The notes beneath the pieces are model-generated. The model was not told the origin of the DNA, made no database searches, and was given only the letters and a program-made list of their open reading frames with translations. Below are positions 9,876 to 22,169 of a DNA stretch of 64,000 bases, piece by piece. Positions within the stretch are counted from its first letter, which is position 1. Every line of letters starts with the position of its first letter. Source of the DNA: Lentinus brumalis. Taxonomy: Eukaryota > Basidiomycota > Agaricomycetes > Polyporales > Polyporaceae. A program made the position numbers and the translations under genes. Location: positions 744,001 through 808,000 of the forward strand of contig MARA01000016.1 of NCBI GenBank assembly GCA_001792895.1, written 5' to 3'.

Positions 9876-12800
9876 ATGGACGCGGATCTCATCAAGCTCG
9901 TCAACAAGCTCCAGGACACCTTCGCCAATCTCGGTCAGTCTATCTCTCTTTCTACCCCAGTCTGGAGCTCACGTGCTTGCAGGCGGAGAGCTGGACATGC
10001 CCCAGCTGGCTGTGGTACGTGACAGACACAACATCGCGAGGGTCCGATGATGCTGAGGAGGACACATAGGTCGGCAGTCAGTCTGCGGGAAAGTCCAGTG
10101 TCCTCGAAACGTACGTCTATCTCCTTTGGCTATCCTCCTTCCATCCGCATCCCCTTCGAGCAATGTGCAAGCGGCGCGACGCGCAACATCTCGCATCGCA
10201 TGGGCCATGCAAAGACAGTGAGGCTGAAAGCTGTGGACTTGAAGGGCGAATCTTGGTGCAGTCCACTCCCCAAGCTGTGTCCGTGATTGTGCATGCATGA
10301 TGCTGAGCGGCTGCATATTGGCATCATCAAGATAGAGTGACCGCGATGTGGCTCGAGAGCGATCCAAAGGACCCTGTGCAGGTCACAGACGTGCAGGCGG
10401 AGTGCCTCTTGCCTCACGGGGAGTGTTGCACCGAGGTGTCCAGTTCTCATTTGTGTACACCCCATGGTGCCGCCTACTCCCCCGTGCCTTAGCTCTAGCA
10501 CCAAGTTCATCCGCACGCTGGGTCAAAAGGGATATCATACGTCCAGCCTCTCCGGATTGCTCGCGCTCCCGTATCTCACTCGGCCGAAAGAACAAAGCCG
10601 CTGCATATCTCCTCCGCCATGACCGAGGGTTACTCTGCGCTGGGGCGCGCGGCAGAAGGTCCTCCTCGCAGACTGTCGCGTGAGCCGGAAGTCAGAGCGA
10701 CTGAGAGGCCCGTCCGGCGAACAGTCAGCGTTTTCGGGCGACCACTCAGGGTGCCTTCGAAGTTATTGCCGGGGCCACTGTCTGTGATCTACTCAGCTCT
10801 CCGCGCGCTCTGCCCAACGCTCCCCGCTGTCATGTCGTCGCCGTCCACCTGCGACTCCTCGTCCGGCAGAGGTCCCCGGAACTTGAGCGGTCCGGCGACT
10901 GCTAGTCAAGCAAGTTCGTACTGGCGGAGCTCTTTGTCGCGCAAAATTGGCATATCACACAGCGTGTGTGCTGCCGACCAAGAGATTTGGGTTGGCCATG
11001 GCGGCGAGCAACGCGTCGAGACTTGGGGGCGGCGGTCAAGGCGGGAGCGGGACCAGGCCGGGCTTGACGTCCTTTGTCCGACGGACCCAGTTGCTCGTAT
11101 GTCGAGGCTTTGCAGTTGTCATATCATGATTCCTCCCTCACCAACGCGGCCCCATCCTGCTGCACCACCTCGCAGAGTGGCCGCCCGGTGGTTCTCTGGC
11201 CTTCGACGATATTCATGCCAACGTCCGCCGCCAGGTCGGCGGACACGCGCCCTCGTGTATGACTTTCTGCATCCGTCCGGTGCATCCTGCATCGCAGCGC
11301 GACGGCTATGTGAGCCGCCTGAGCCAGCGATACGTTCAGTGCTTGCCATCAACGGATCCCGTGGGCGGGGAGAAGCGACTGCACTCAACACGTTAGTCTA
11401 AGGCCTCCGCGCGTATGCTGCAGCATGAGCTGTTCGGCCCCAAGTCCGTCCGCCGCATCCACCTCTCAACCACGCCTGTTGTCGTCTATGTCCTGACTCG
11501 CCAATATCTCGCTCGACACGTAGCACGCGTACTGACTCGTCTTACGCACCCACAGGATCGTCGGCCGCGACTTCCTCCCGCGGGGCTCCGGCATCGTCAC
11601 CCGCCGGCCGCTCGTCCTCCAGCTCATCCACACGCCCGTGTCGGACCCGCCGAAGGACTTCGAGGAGTGGGGCCAGTTCCTCCACATCGACAAGCGCTAC
11701 ACGGACTTTAACGAGATCCGCCGCGAGATCGAGCAGGAGACGTTCCGCGTCGCGGGCCAGAACAAGGGCATCAGCAAGCTGCCGATTCATCTGCGGATAT
11801 ACAGTCCGAACGTGCTGGACTTGACGTTGGTCGATTTGCCGGGGTTGACGAAGGTGAGTGCCCCCGTATCCCGCCTTCGAAGCCCGTCTGTTTGCGAGCG
11901 GAGGTGCGAGACGCTGACCATGCTCTAGATCCCCGTAGGCGACCAGCCCAGCGACATCGAGCGACAGATCCGGAGTCTCGTCATCGACTACATCTCAAAA
12001 CCGAACTGGTACGTCTGCTGAGTTGAGCATCAAGCGTCTGCTAACCCCGCGCAGCGTCATCCTCGCCGTCTCCGCCGCGAACGTCGATCTCGCAAACTCG
12101 GAAGCCCTGAAGCTCGCGCGCTCCGTCGACCCGCAAGGGCGGCGCACGATCGGCGTGCTCACGAAGCTCGACCTCATGGACGCGGGCACGAACGCGCTGG
12201 ACATCCTCACGGGGCGCGTGTACCCGTTGAAGCTGGGCTTCATCGGCGTCGTGAACCGGTCGCAGGCGGACATCAACAACGAGAAGCCGCTGTCGGAGGC
12301 GCTCGACGCGGAGCAGGAGTTCTTCCGGAACCACGCCGCGTACCGCAACATCGCGCACAAGAACGGGACGCGGTACCTGACGAAGACGCTCAACCAGGTG
12401 CTCATGAACCACATCCGCGACAAGCTGCCGGACATGAAGGCGCGGCTGAACACGCTCATGGGCCAGGCGCAGCAGGAGCTGAACTCGTTCGGGGATTCTG
12501 CCATTTACGGCGACAAGAACCAGGTGCGTGCTGCGGAGCTGATGGCTGTGGTTAGAACGACTTACGAACCACCCGGGATCACAGCAAGGAGCGCTCGTGC
12601 TCAGATTGATGACGCAGTTCGCGCGGGACTTCGTGGCGTCGATCGAGGGTACGAGCGTCGATATCTCGACGAAGGAGCTCTCCGGCGGTGCAAGGATATA
12701 CTACATTTTCAACGACGTGTTCGGCACCGCGCTCACGTCCATTGATGCGACGCACAACCTCGACAATCAGGACATCCGTACGGCTATCCGCAACTCAACA

Positions 12801-14135
12801 GGCCCAAGACCGAGCCTGTTCGTCCCCGAGATTGCGTTCGACTTGCTCGTCAAGCCCCAGATCAAGCTGCTTGAGTCGCCAAGTCTGCGGTGTGTGGAGC
12901 TTGTGTACGAGGAGCTGGTCAAGATCTGCCACAATTGCACAAGTTCGGTAGGTACCTCATGTCCTCAGTTGTCGCCCATGCTCACTGTGATAGCAGGAGC
13001 TGGCGCGCTTCCCGAGGTTACACGCGCAGCTGGTCGAGGTCGTGTCCGAGCTCCTCCGGGAACGTCTCGGTCCAACAACGGACTACACGCAGAGCCTCAT
13101 TGACATCCAGACCGCCTACATCAACACCAACCATCCGGCATTCATCTCAGGCTCCGCCGCCGCCGCCCAGTCCATGACGAGCACCCCAAAACCCGCTGTA
13201 CCCCGAGTAAGTCCGCCGAAGTCTTCCCCATCTCCATATTTAATGCAAACCTGGCAGCACAAGAGCATCGAGCACCATTCCGCATCTATCGAGTCCCTCA
13301 ACGGCACCTCACAGACCGAGGACGACGAGTCCACGGAAGAGCCCTTCCCTAATGGACGGGCCGTCCCCGAGCGCACACGGCATGGTGCAACGTCCGCGCC
13401 GCCCATCCCCGTTCCCTCCTCGGGCACTTCTTCACATCGGCACCACTCGACGCACCACCACGGGTCGCGGCACGCCTCCGGGACGTCCGTCGTCGGTGGC
13501 TCAGGCTCGTCGCCGCAATCGGGCACGGCGAAGGAGACGTTCTTGAACTACTTCTTTGGGCAGAACGGTCCGGGCCCTCTGCAGGGCGCGACGGCGGAAC
13601 GGGGTGCAGGTGGCCCGATCGTGACCGGGAGAGACATCTCGGGTGCGGACCCTTCACTCGAGGCGGGGCTGATGGCGGGCAGGCGGTCGATGGATAGCAA
13701 TGCTGCGTACGACATGAAGAGCTTGGGCAAGCACATCGAGGCGGTGAGTGCTGCGTCTTTCACTCATCGACATGTCGTGCGTTCTGACGCTGACTGGCTG
13801 CGTGCTTACAGGCGTCCGACGGGAGCTCGCACCTGACGATGCGCGAGGAGATGGAGACGAACCTGATCCGGTCGCTCATTCAGAGCTACTTCAACATCGT
13901 GCGGCAGACGATCCAGGACCTCGTGCCGAAGGCGATCATGCACCTGCTCGTGAACAACACGTCGCAGCAGGTGCAGAACCGCCTCGTCGCGGCGCTGTAC
14001 AAGCCGGAGCTGTTCGGGGAGCTGCTGAACGAGGACGAGGCGCTGGTCGCGGAGCGGACACGGGTCAAGGCGCTGCTCGATGCGTACCGGGACGCGTTCA
14101 AGACGCTGTCGGAGGTCACGCTCAAGTCCACGTAG
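9876..14135 (+). CDS. VPS1: Vps1-type dynamin GTPase
   Basis: Ten exons: 9876-9933, 9983-10014, 10070-10110, 11556-11853, 11929-12008, 12055-12523, 12585-12947, 12994-13206, 13258-13743, 13812-14135; all phases close on 787 codons. All dynamin GTPase signatures are present: [10 protein letters not shown] (G1), the Thr of [10 protein letters not shown] (G2), DLPG (G3) and TKLD (G4). The middle domain follows, then a Ser/His-rich insert at about 13260-13700 in the usual place of the variable region, and a C-terminal GED ([16 protein letters not shown]...LLNED). Vps1 self-assembles on membranes and acts in Golgi-to-vacuole sorting, endocytosis and peroxisome fission. The exon bearing the P-loop ends at 10110 and the next exon starts 1445 nt later, unlike all other introns here (46-75 nt). 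The exon 8 acceptor could be 3 nt further on. Confidence 0.95.
10111..11555 (+). other. Oversized VPS1 intron, probable insertion
   Basis: The sequence between the LET-coding end of exon 3 and the IVGRDFLP exon begins GTACGT and ends CACAG, so it can be spliced as one intron of 1445 nt. A GC-rich open frame fills 10619-11401 on the plus strand, but its product is Arg/Ser/Pro-rich with no domain I recognise, and equally long frames lie on other strands. I see no terminal repeats, so the origin (old insertion or expanded intron) is open. Confidence 0.6.
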
Positions 14136-14974
14136 GATTTGACCTCAGAGTCAGACCTGTGGCTGGACGGACGGACGGTGTGGCGTGGTCGGCAGAGACA
14201 GACATACATACACACGTGAAGGATAATATTGTGCGTGTGGGGAGGCCATGATGGATATACAGTATGTTGCGCACCGCTCTCACTCTCGCTAGAATTTGCT
14301 TTGTCGTACACTTCGGTTCTCGAGCTTACCTCGTAATCTACATGGTCTCGCATACGTACGTGGCCATGACATGACATGATCTGCACCGAATTCAATCCCA
14401 TTTCTGACCATTCCGCCCGCTTAGGGTACGTATGCGACTGCGCGGGCGATCTAGGAACGAGGTCAAGGATACCGCGGAGCTCTAGGAGGGAACCCAGGGG
14501 GCCGGTGTTCGGGTGTAAGCATGCAGACAACATGCGGTAGACAGGTACGGACGTCGGAGACACATGGATCAATTCACCAGAGCATCAGAACAGGTGCGAG
14601 ATCGACATGGGGCAGCAAGGCGTGACAATGACATTACGAGCTTGGGTCGACCGTCGAGGAGACGAGCCCGAGAAGCGGGAGACGGCGTGTAAAACATAAT
14701 ACATCATGACAACGAGATCGTAAGCGTACGTACAAACAAGCATGGCAGAGCATCATTCTATGCGAGACCGATCGAGGGCGAGGCAGACTAGGTAGACTAG
14801 GGAGAGTACATCAGAGCGCGTCCAGACATTCGACATCGACCAGCGAGAACCACAGCACAGCACGACCAGAGACAAGAAGGCGAATCGGGGACCGGGGACC
14901 GGGGCCACGGTGGACGCTTTGAGGAGCAAGAAAATGGGACCACTTTGAGGGTTCAGGCCTCAGGCCCAAGGACT
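14136..14974. other. Convergent 3' region of VPS1 and BCS1-like gene
   Basis: This is 840 nt between two converging stop codons. No coding potential is supported; it presumably holds the two 3' UTRs and polyadenylation signals. Confidence 0.6.
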
Positions 14975-17900
14975 TCACGCTGTCGCGCTGGCGTTCGCCT
15001 CCTCGGGCAGCGACTCGGCCTGCAGCACGGGGGAGGTCTGAATCTGCTGCGCCTTGACAGCGACCCACTTCTCCGCGCCAGGCTTGCCGTCGGCCGCAGC
15101 CTCTGCGGCTTTGTCGGGCTCCTCCTCGGACGTGAGGCTCTCCTCGGTGTCCGCATCGGCCCCGCTCGTGTTCTCCGACTCGGACGTCGTCGTGGACTCG
15201 GACGACGGTGCCTGAGCGGCGACGTCGCTGTCAGGCGTCATCGACGGCTTGACCGCCTCGCGGTGGACGGCGCGCTTCGCCTTCGCGCGGGCCTCCCGCT
15301 TCTCCTTCTCCTTGAGCTCCTTCTCGGCCTTCTGCAGCACGGAGCGGAGGTGAGCTTACGTGTGCGGCGTACGGGGTACGACAATAGCGGACGGACGATC
15401 ATACCTCTGCGGCCTTCTCCTCCTTCTACAGAGCCCGGGGAATACAAAGTCAGCGTGTGTATCGGGGAAGCGATCATGCTGCGTGTCACAATACCTCTTT
15501 CGCCTCGGCTTCTTCCTTCTGCAACGAGTACGTCGTCAGTCAAAAGCTGTCGGGAGAGGAGTAACCGGGACGTAACGCACCTCCTTGCGAGCCTTCTCCT
15601 CTGCTTCCTTCTTCTCCTTGGCTTCGCGCTACACACGCAGTCAGTGGCGTACGCATACGTGTACGCAGTGCGGGCCGCACCTCTTCCTTCTCCTTCTTCA
15701 TTTTCTCGCGCGTCTCCCGTTCGGAGATGACCCTATGACGATTGATTGAGTTAGCTCGCAGCGGAGTCCGGCGCACAAGACACACGCACCACGCCGCAAC
15801 TTCGTCGACGCTCTCGCGCGGACGCGTCTTGTTCTTGAGCAGGTATCCCTGCAGCGAGGCGACCTGGATGCGCAGGCCGAGTCAAAGACAGCCCGGGCAT
15901 TCACCACGACGACGCCACTTACGCTCAGCTCGTTCTCAGGGATCGCATCTGCGAAACGCTTAGCAAGCTCCGAGATCTCTTCCTCAGGTAGCAGAGGAAC
16001 GGCGTGGACGGCGCGCTTGCGCTTCGACTCGGGCAGGTTCGCCGCTGACGTCGCGTCCCCAGGGTGCTTAGCGGCCGACTGGGGCGCAGATCCGCTCGCT
16101 CCCGCTTCTGCGCCGACCGACGCGCTCGCCGCAGCGTTCGCGCTCGGTTTGGCAGGGAAGAAGCACTTGAATATGCCCTCGGCTTGCCACTTCGTGGCGT
16201 GCTTGAAGTTCACCCAGACGTCCATGCGCCCTGGCCGGCTGAGAGCAGGATCCAGGCGCTCGATGTGGTTGGTGGTTGCGAACAGAAGGCTGTAAGGTTG
16301 AGTTGGTCAGACCGCTTGGTATACCCGGGATCAGAAGGAACGGCGACTGTCGCCGCTCGGATCATCAGAGGGATGGCGCGTACTCACCGACCCTCCGCCG
16401 CAGCAACGCCGTCGAGGCTGTTCAGGAGGCCGCTCAAGCTGAGTGTCGAACCATCACTCTCCTCCTTGGCCTTCGCCGTTGCGGTCGCAGTTGCTGTGGT
16501 GGTCGTCGGAACACCGGTCGACGACTCATCACGGGATATTCCCCGCGTGAACGCAGCGTCTAGATCTTCTAGAAGCAAAATACATCTGTTGAGGGGCGAC
16601 ATCAGTACATGGACGCGGGCGCCCATCTCGGCCACAATGTTGACATATACGAATACGAACCTCGACGGTACATTACCCATAAGTGTCGTAAGCGTGTTGT
16701 CGCTCATGCTGTCGCACGCGGTGAGCGTTGCGCAAGACGGATCATGCGACACGAGGCTACGGCTTACCCCTTCGATGAGAGGCTGACGACGTATATGTCA
16801 AGCCCAAGCTCTCCGGCGAGGCTGTGAATGAGCGATGTCTTCCCACTGTCGTACGGTGTTAGAGTGCACGAGAACTCCGGAACAACTACCAGCCGTACCT
16901 GCCGGGCACCCCGTGCAACAGATAACCGCGTCGGAACGGAATGCCTGTCGTACAGGTGAACATCGTGACATCCCCGAGCTGTGGCCAACTGACCTCTTTC
17001 GGCATACCTGGATGCAGTCGTGTCAGATTGCATGCATCACGAGATGGGAAGTGCACTTACCAGTCTTCAGATGCGAGGAAGTCCTTGCAGTCGGCCAGGA
17101 TCATGTCCTTAACACCGGGCTCGAGGACAATGGAACTCATGGGGCGCTTCTGGCGCGCACCGTTCCACCGCCAGCAGCCGTAGGTCCTGCAGAGGCCATA
17201 GATCGATGTAAATTTCTCTGCGCGCTCCGATGCATGGACCGTATGGAGATCGAGTGACGTACGTGTCGGCCATGAAGATGTGCACGCGGTGCTCCGCGTC
17301 CTTCTCATACTCGCGCTTGGCTTCGAGCACAAGTCGCTTGAGGATGTCATTGTTCCGGGCGACCACGCTGTCAGGGGCTATTAGGGTGCCACGTTGGGAG
17401 AAGATTATGTTCGCAACTTGCCTTATTTTGAGCTCGGCGCAAGAGCCGTAGTCTTGGAACCGCTTCGTGCGGGTTATCTGACAAACGTGATGGGGTGTCA
17501 GATTGCGGCGCCCCGAACATCAGAAGCTCGGTAATTAAATAACTTACACGAAGCCAGTGGCCGCGGTAGTAGATGGTGTGCGTGGTATCTGGGACACAGA
17601 AGGCGAGTTATGAACATGATGTCATCTCGAGAGAACGATGGACGGTGAGAGCTTACCCATACTGGGCACGATCGCGACTGTCGGAGGATTCGCAGTTAGT
17701 GCTCGCAGAAGCCGGGCGCAATACAACAAGACGCGCGAACCTTTGCGTTTGCGGCCGCCACCCTGCGAAAACTCGCCCGCCTCCGCTTCGTCTTCGAGGT
17801 CGTCTTCGAGGTCGCCCGTGGTCTTCTGACTCAGCCCGTGGCGGTTGACAGAGCGCGTCGTGATGTCGAACTCGCGACTTCTCCCCCAAGCAGGTTGCTA

Positions 17901-18373
17901 TATACGTGTACTCGGGTTTCAGCCCGGCGGCACTCGTTCTGGGAAATGCATTCACGCGCCTTCGAAAGCCAGTGCATCAGCCTGGTGCGCAGTTGGTCAG
18001 TGCCGGACGCAGTGGAAGAGAAGGCTCGGAGCCGCGACGGTAGAAAGCAACGCACCAATCATACGGGTAGTCTTCTTGGCTAAAGTGAGCGGTCAAGAAG
18101 AACGCTGTTGGGGCATGACACGATGAGTCGCGCCAGGAGCGCTCACGAGAGGCGCGCGGACGCACAGTCAATGAAGCCATTCCATGCTGAGACCGAAGCC
18201 CTACGTGCAGTCTCTACTGTCCCTCCGATGACAACAAGTTTCTGTGCACGACGAAGGGGTGTTTGGATTCAGGAACGCAGACACCACAGCGGAAGGACGG
18301 GACTGACCAGAGTGTCCTGGATGGGATTGCTGTTCCCGGAGAGGGGCGAGAGCAAGTTCTTGATGGCCTGCAT
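14975..18373 (-). CDS. BCS1-like AAA ATPase
   Basis: A much-split gene of about 700 codons. The N-terminal BCS1_N-type domain is spread over small exons ([75 protein letters not shown]). The AAA core follows: Walker A GVPGSGKTS assembled across an intron near 16900, Walker [12 protein letters not shown], sensor [14 protein letters not shown] and arginine finger SRPGR. A Lys/Glu-rich C-terminal extension is built from several tiny exons and ends in an acidic Ser/Glu tail. Bcs1 proteins fold or translocate substrates, classically the Rieske protein at the mitochondrial inner membrane. Fungi have many paralogues and this one's substrate is unknown. The start at 18373 ([11 protein letters not shown]) is chosen by splice continuity. 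Two introns have GC donors (17421 and 17959), and exons of 22 and 14 nt lie at 17960-17981 and 16994-17007. Confidence 0.88.
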
Positions 18374-21296
18374 GTCGGGAGGATGGGAGGGAGAAGGGCG
18401 GACACGGGCGGGGAGGACAGGCGAGGAGGTTTATATGCGGTGCCTCGTGTCGGCGCGGGTCGGTCGTTCTCATAACGCTAAGTGTTCCGGGCGCAATACT
18501 CGGGAGGAGAAATGCTGTAAGCGACCGGAATCTCGAGATTGGCAGACTTGTCGCAGCGAATTTGCCACGGATAAGTGGCGACCCTGGGGCGGAGTTGGCT
18601 TTCGCGAGCGTTCCTGCCTTTGCGGGCCAAGCGCACAACCAGGGACAGCAGATCGGGGACCGCAGCGCACGCCCGCACGCATGTGGGTGAGACAAGTACA
18701 GCACGGCGCGTACGTATACATGACTGTCCTGTGCGAATCCAACATGCGTGCTCTTGCCAGCCGTGCCACATATTGCGTCGCTGTCTCGCCATCACCGGCT
18801 GCGCAGACTGCAATGTTCACTGTGCTCCTTTCAGCCGGACAAAACCCAAACGCTGCCTCGTGTCCGGCTATTATAGTCGACTCACCTCGCGCTCATCTGG
18901 GTTTGCCACTCCGCCGCACACGCGGGGGTTTCTCATGTTCGTGCACCTGAGCAGGACATTTGACATGACGGCGAGCTGTTGGTGTCGCCTTCTCGACGGG
19001 CGTATCGCCAGATGGCGGTCGCAGCGGCAGGAGCAGTGTCTCTGACGGCGACGGTGTGCGATCCGCGGGAGCCCGGTCCGCGCCACAGACAAGGTGCAAT
19101 GGCGCTGCTTCGCAGTGTCGAGCATCAGTCGCTCTCACACATTCCTCGTCGGCAGCGACAAGCATGTGGCCAGCTGAGAATGATGACTCGCGTACCATCC
19201 CCGTCGGCCTCGCCTCGTCCCAGCATCACAGCCGCACCACAACACAACGAGGACGCGAGGAATGGGAGTGCAGCTGCCCGCATCGACGGGCTCTCTTCTA
19301 AGCGCGTTCGCCGACCTTCGGTCTTGTTGCAACGACTGGGAATCGCTCGCAGAGGTGTTCAGGACGGACCCAGTTGAGCCCGCCCGTGCTTCTCCTCGTG
19401 CAGAGTTCAGGTTTACGCTCGGCCCCTGACCAGTCGCCTTTGACTCTCCGCGGTATACGTACTGCGCACGCACGCCTGCGGGAATCAAATCGCAGGGCCA
19501 GATCCCCATCTGGAGCGTGTCACAAGAGCCACCGGTCCTGCGCACCAAGAGCGTAACCCTCGCGCATGGAGCAAGCTTGCGAGACGGCCGTGAGTAAGGC
19601 ACTCTGATGCCCACGACCGTTTGCCCAAAGGCGGGCTTTCGGGGCGACCTTGTGCGATCCCGTCGTACGTAAACCAGCCAGGCTAACAGCTCGCGACTTA
19701 CCTCTCCAAGGGCCATCCGCCGACGTTCCTCCAACGTAGCCTGAGCGGGCTTGAAGGACCGAAACGTTGTGTCATTGAAACGTGAAGCGCCGCCTTGCGA
19801 GACCATCCGGGATCTGTACGCGTCATCAGTTACCCCTGACTACCTTCCATGCCCCCGAAAGCTCACGTCGAGAGCGGCCAGCATAGAATCATAGGGTTCG
19901 AGGGTGCGCGCCGCTCTTGGCACCAGCGAACTCCGCCAGGAAGGCTTGACAAGCCTTGTTGTTTGTTGACCGACCTCATCAGGAAATGATGGGTTCCAGA
20001 TACGCCCATAGATGTGGATGTGAGTACCAAGGCTGGGCGGCGTCGTCATTAAGGACTGGTCTGTCGGAGGCGCGGTCGACTCGTGGTACGCGGCGAGGCA
20101 AGTACAGCTTTCCTGGAAAGAGGAACAATGGGCTCCAGACCGTTGGATGCGATTCAGATTCGTCCCGGAGTATTTCATGCGGTAGGCGGCACGTAGGCGG
20201 TGTCAAATGGATCACCGCTATTCGAATGCCGCCCAATGCGAGGGACGGAAAGCCAAGGATCCAGAAGGCGGACAGACAGCGTAGAATCCCAGGAAATTTC
20301 GCCGACGGCCCCCAGAACCCACGCAGTAGGGTTGGAGGGCCCGTGCTCTGCGATTCCATCTGGTCGAAGAACAGACACGATTCAGACACGGAACTTGCAA
20401 ATCACGGAAGAAGAACCTAGAACATAACCGACCACTGACCAGTCTTCTAGCGTGGAACACTGTGGTGAATGGCGAATGTCGTCGTCGGAGTTGCCGTGTC
20501 TTCGAGACCACATAGCGCGCCGTTAGTGGATGTACAACACCAAGATGGGAAGGATACGAGTATGCGAGCACACGATACGCTGGCCTTTCTTCCGACACGC
20601 TGTGCGATGGCTTCATGATACGGAAGGCACGAGCGCAAGGCCCTGCAAACACTGCACAATTGGGGTATACGAAGACTATGAGCGGCGGGTGCGATGCGAT
20701 TTGAACGTGATGGTATCAGGTTCCAGACGGGTGTAAGTTCGCAGAGAGAACACATGCCTCGTCCTCTTGAACTGCGCGGAACGCCCACACCGCAGTAAAG
20801 TGCGATAATCGTCCCGATCTAGTGTGATATCAGACAAAGGAACGCACAACTCCCACCACATACCGCGTGTATCGCAACCTTCGTGGAATGCGACTGGTCT
20901 TTCGACAGCGCACTATGGACGAGGAAGCAACCCCAGACCGCCCACCGGTGCCGAGAGCCAGGGCACGTTCGAGACTAGACACAATTGAAGCAAGATCCGG
21001 GGCGACGCGCGCAAATGAACACCAAGGACACTCACCGATGCTGAGATTGCGATGGTGGAGAACGAAGGTTATGGGGAGTCGCGCGGAAAGCATCAATTCC
21101 AAACTTGACGTGACACGCGCAGGGCATCGATTCGATCCGGACCCATAACTTGGTAACTTCAATTGAAGAGAGCGAGCCAGAGTCCAGACGCACTGTCCAT
21201 TACGAAAGTGAAGTATATTACAGCTTGACCTGCGCATCGCACGTGAGCCAACTGTCGGGAAGTATGCGGTGAAGACGCACCATAGCACCGGATATA
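18374..21296. other. 2.9 kb without a recognised gene
   Basis: No confident gene. A minus-strand start near 19806 encodes MVSQGGASRFNDTTFR and, after 36 codons, meets a good GTAAGT donor, so it could be a first exon. I could not find a convincing continuation. A long plus-strand frame at 18108-18950 is antisense to the first BCS1-like exons and is probably spurious. Nothing repeated was noticed between 19.8 and 21.3 kb. Confidence 0.4.
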
Positions 21297-22111
21297 TTAG
21301 TCCTCCCGATCTTCGCGTAACAGGCTTCCCATCTCGACGTTGTCGTCCCCGTCGGGTGCTGGCGCGACCACTAGGCCCTCGTTCATCTCCCGCTTGACGC
21401 ATAGCTGCTCCGCAAAGATGACGGTGCCTGCGGCGCTGATGCACACGACGAGCCAGAAGAAGGCGGAGGTGGGGATCGCTGCGGAGTAGTACGTCGTGAG
21501 AACGAGGTGATTGAAGAGAAGGGTGAGGGCGAAGTCGAGGATGAGTCTCGGACGTCGGATCAGACTGTAGAGGTAGTACACGCTGCAACGCAACGCCTTA
21601 ACGGACCTAGCGCGGTGTGGGAGGGAGAAGGTACGCACTCTGCTGCCGAAGCCGCCATCCAGCAAATCGCGATGATCCAACATCGCACAGGGTCTACGCT
21701 CCTGAACCCGGTCTGTTGAGCAGACCCAAGCCCGACCTGCTTTCCCCCGCTCCATACAGAGTTCCATGACGTCCATGGGCCTTGGCCTGGCAGTGCGCGC
21801 GTTGTGGGTCTTCCGGCCATCTCCCGCCAGTCCATGATCATCCCTAATCGAAGATTCATCAGACCACAATCAGAACTATCGATGTAAGGCATACCGACAT
21901 TGGCTGCGCCGCCTTCGTACTCCAGAGATCCCGGCTCAGCAAACATGACGAGGAGAGGAGGAATGAGCAGGGAAAGCGTCACGTAGTGGAGCGTTTGCAT
22001 CGCGATAATCTGAAACGTTGAGGAGGTATAAGCAGCAGAACAGAGCAGTGAGCAGAACGTAAATGCCTGAGATATGATGAGAACGGGGTCCCAGCCCGCC
22101 GACTTCGCCAT
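21297..22111 (-). CDS. SYS1: Sys1 Golgi membrane protein
   Basis: Four exons (22111-22067, 22009-21895, 21843-21639, 21582-21297) give 216 codons. The protein begins MAKSAGWDPVLIISQ and continues IIAMQTLHYVTLSLL, as in Sys1 proteins, with later membrane segments (WIIAICWMAASAA, RLILDFALTLLFNHLVLTTY, FFWLVVCISAAGTVIF) and an acidic cytosolic tail. Sys1 is a four-pass Golgi protein that recruits the Arl3/ARFRP1 GTPase. The first intron (22066-22010, 57 nt) has a GC donor and, like the second (51 nt), is a multiple of three without stops, so the unspliced frame reads through. An upstream in-frame ATG at 22174 would add 21 residues; 22111 matches the family better. Confidence 0.9.
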
Positions 22112-22169
22112 CGTGCTCGACGTCGAGAGCAACGAGCTCGGGTAGAACAAAGAAGAGATATTGTAGAAA

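Noticed and set aside
10619..11401. 260-codon open frame inside the large VPS1 intron
   Set aside because: GC-rich DNA opens long frames by chance, and overlapping frames on other strands are also long. No domain, start context or splice pattern supports it, so it is reported only as intron content.
18108..18950. 280-codon plus-strand frame
   Set aside because: It is antisense to the first exons of the BCS1-like gene, whose frame is supported by family motifs. The product is compositionally odd and unrecognised.
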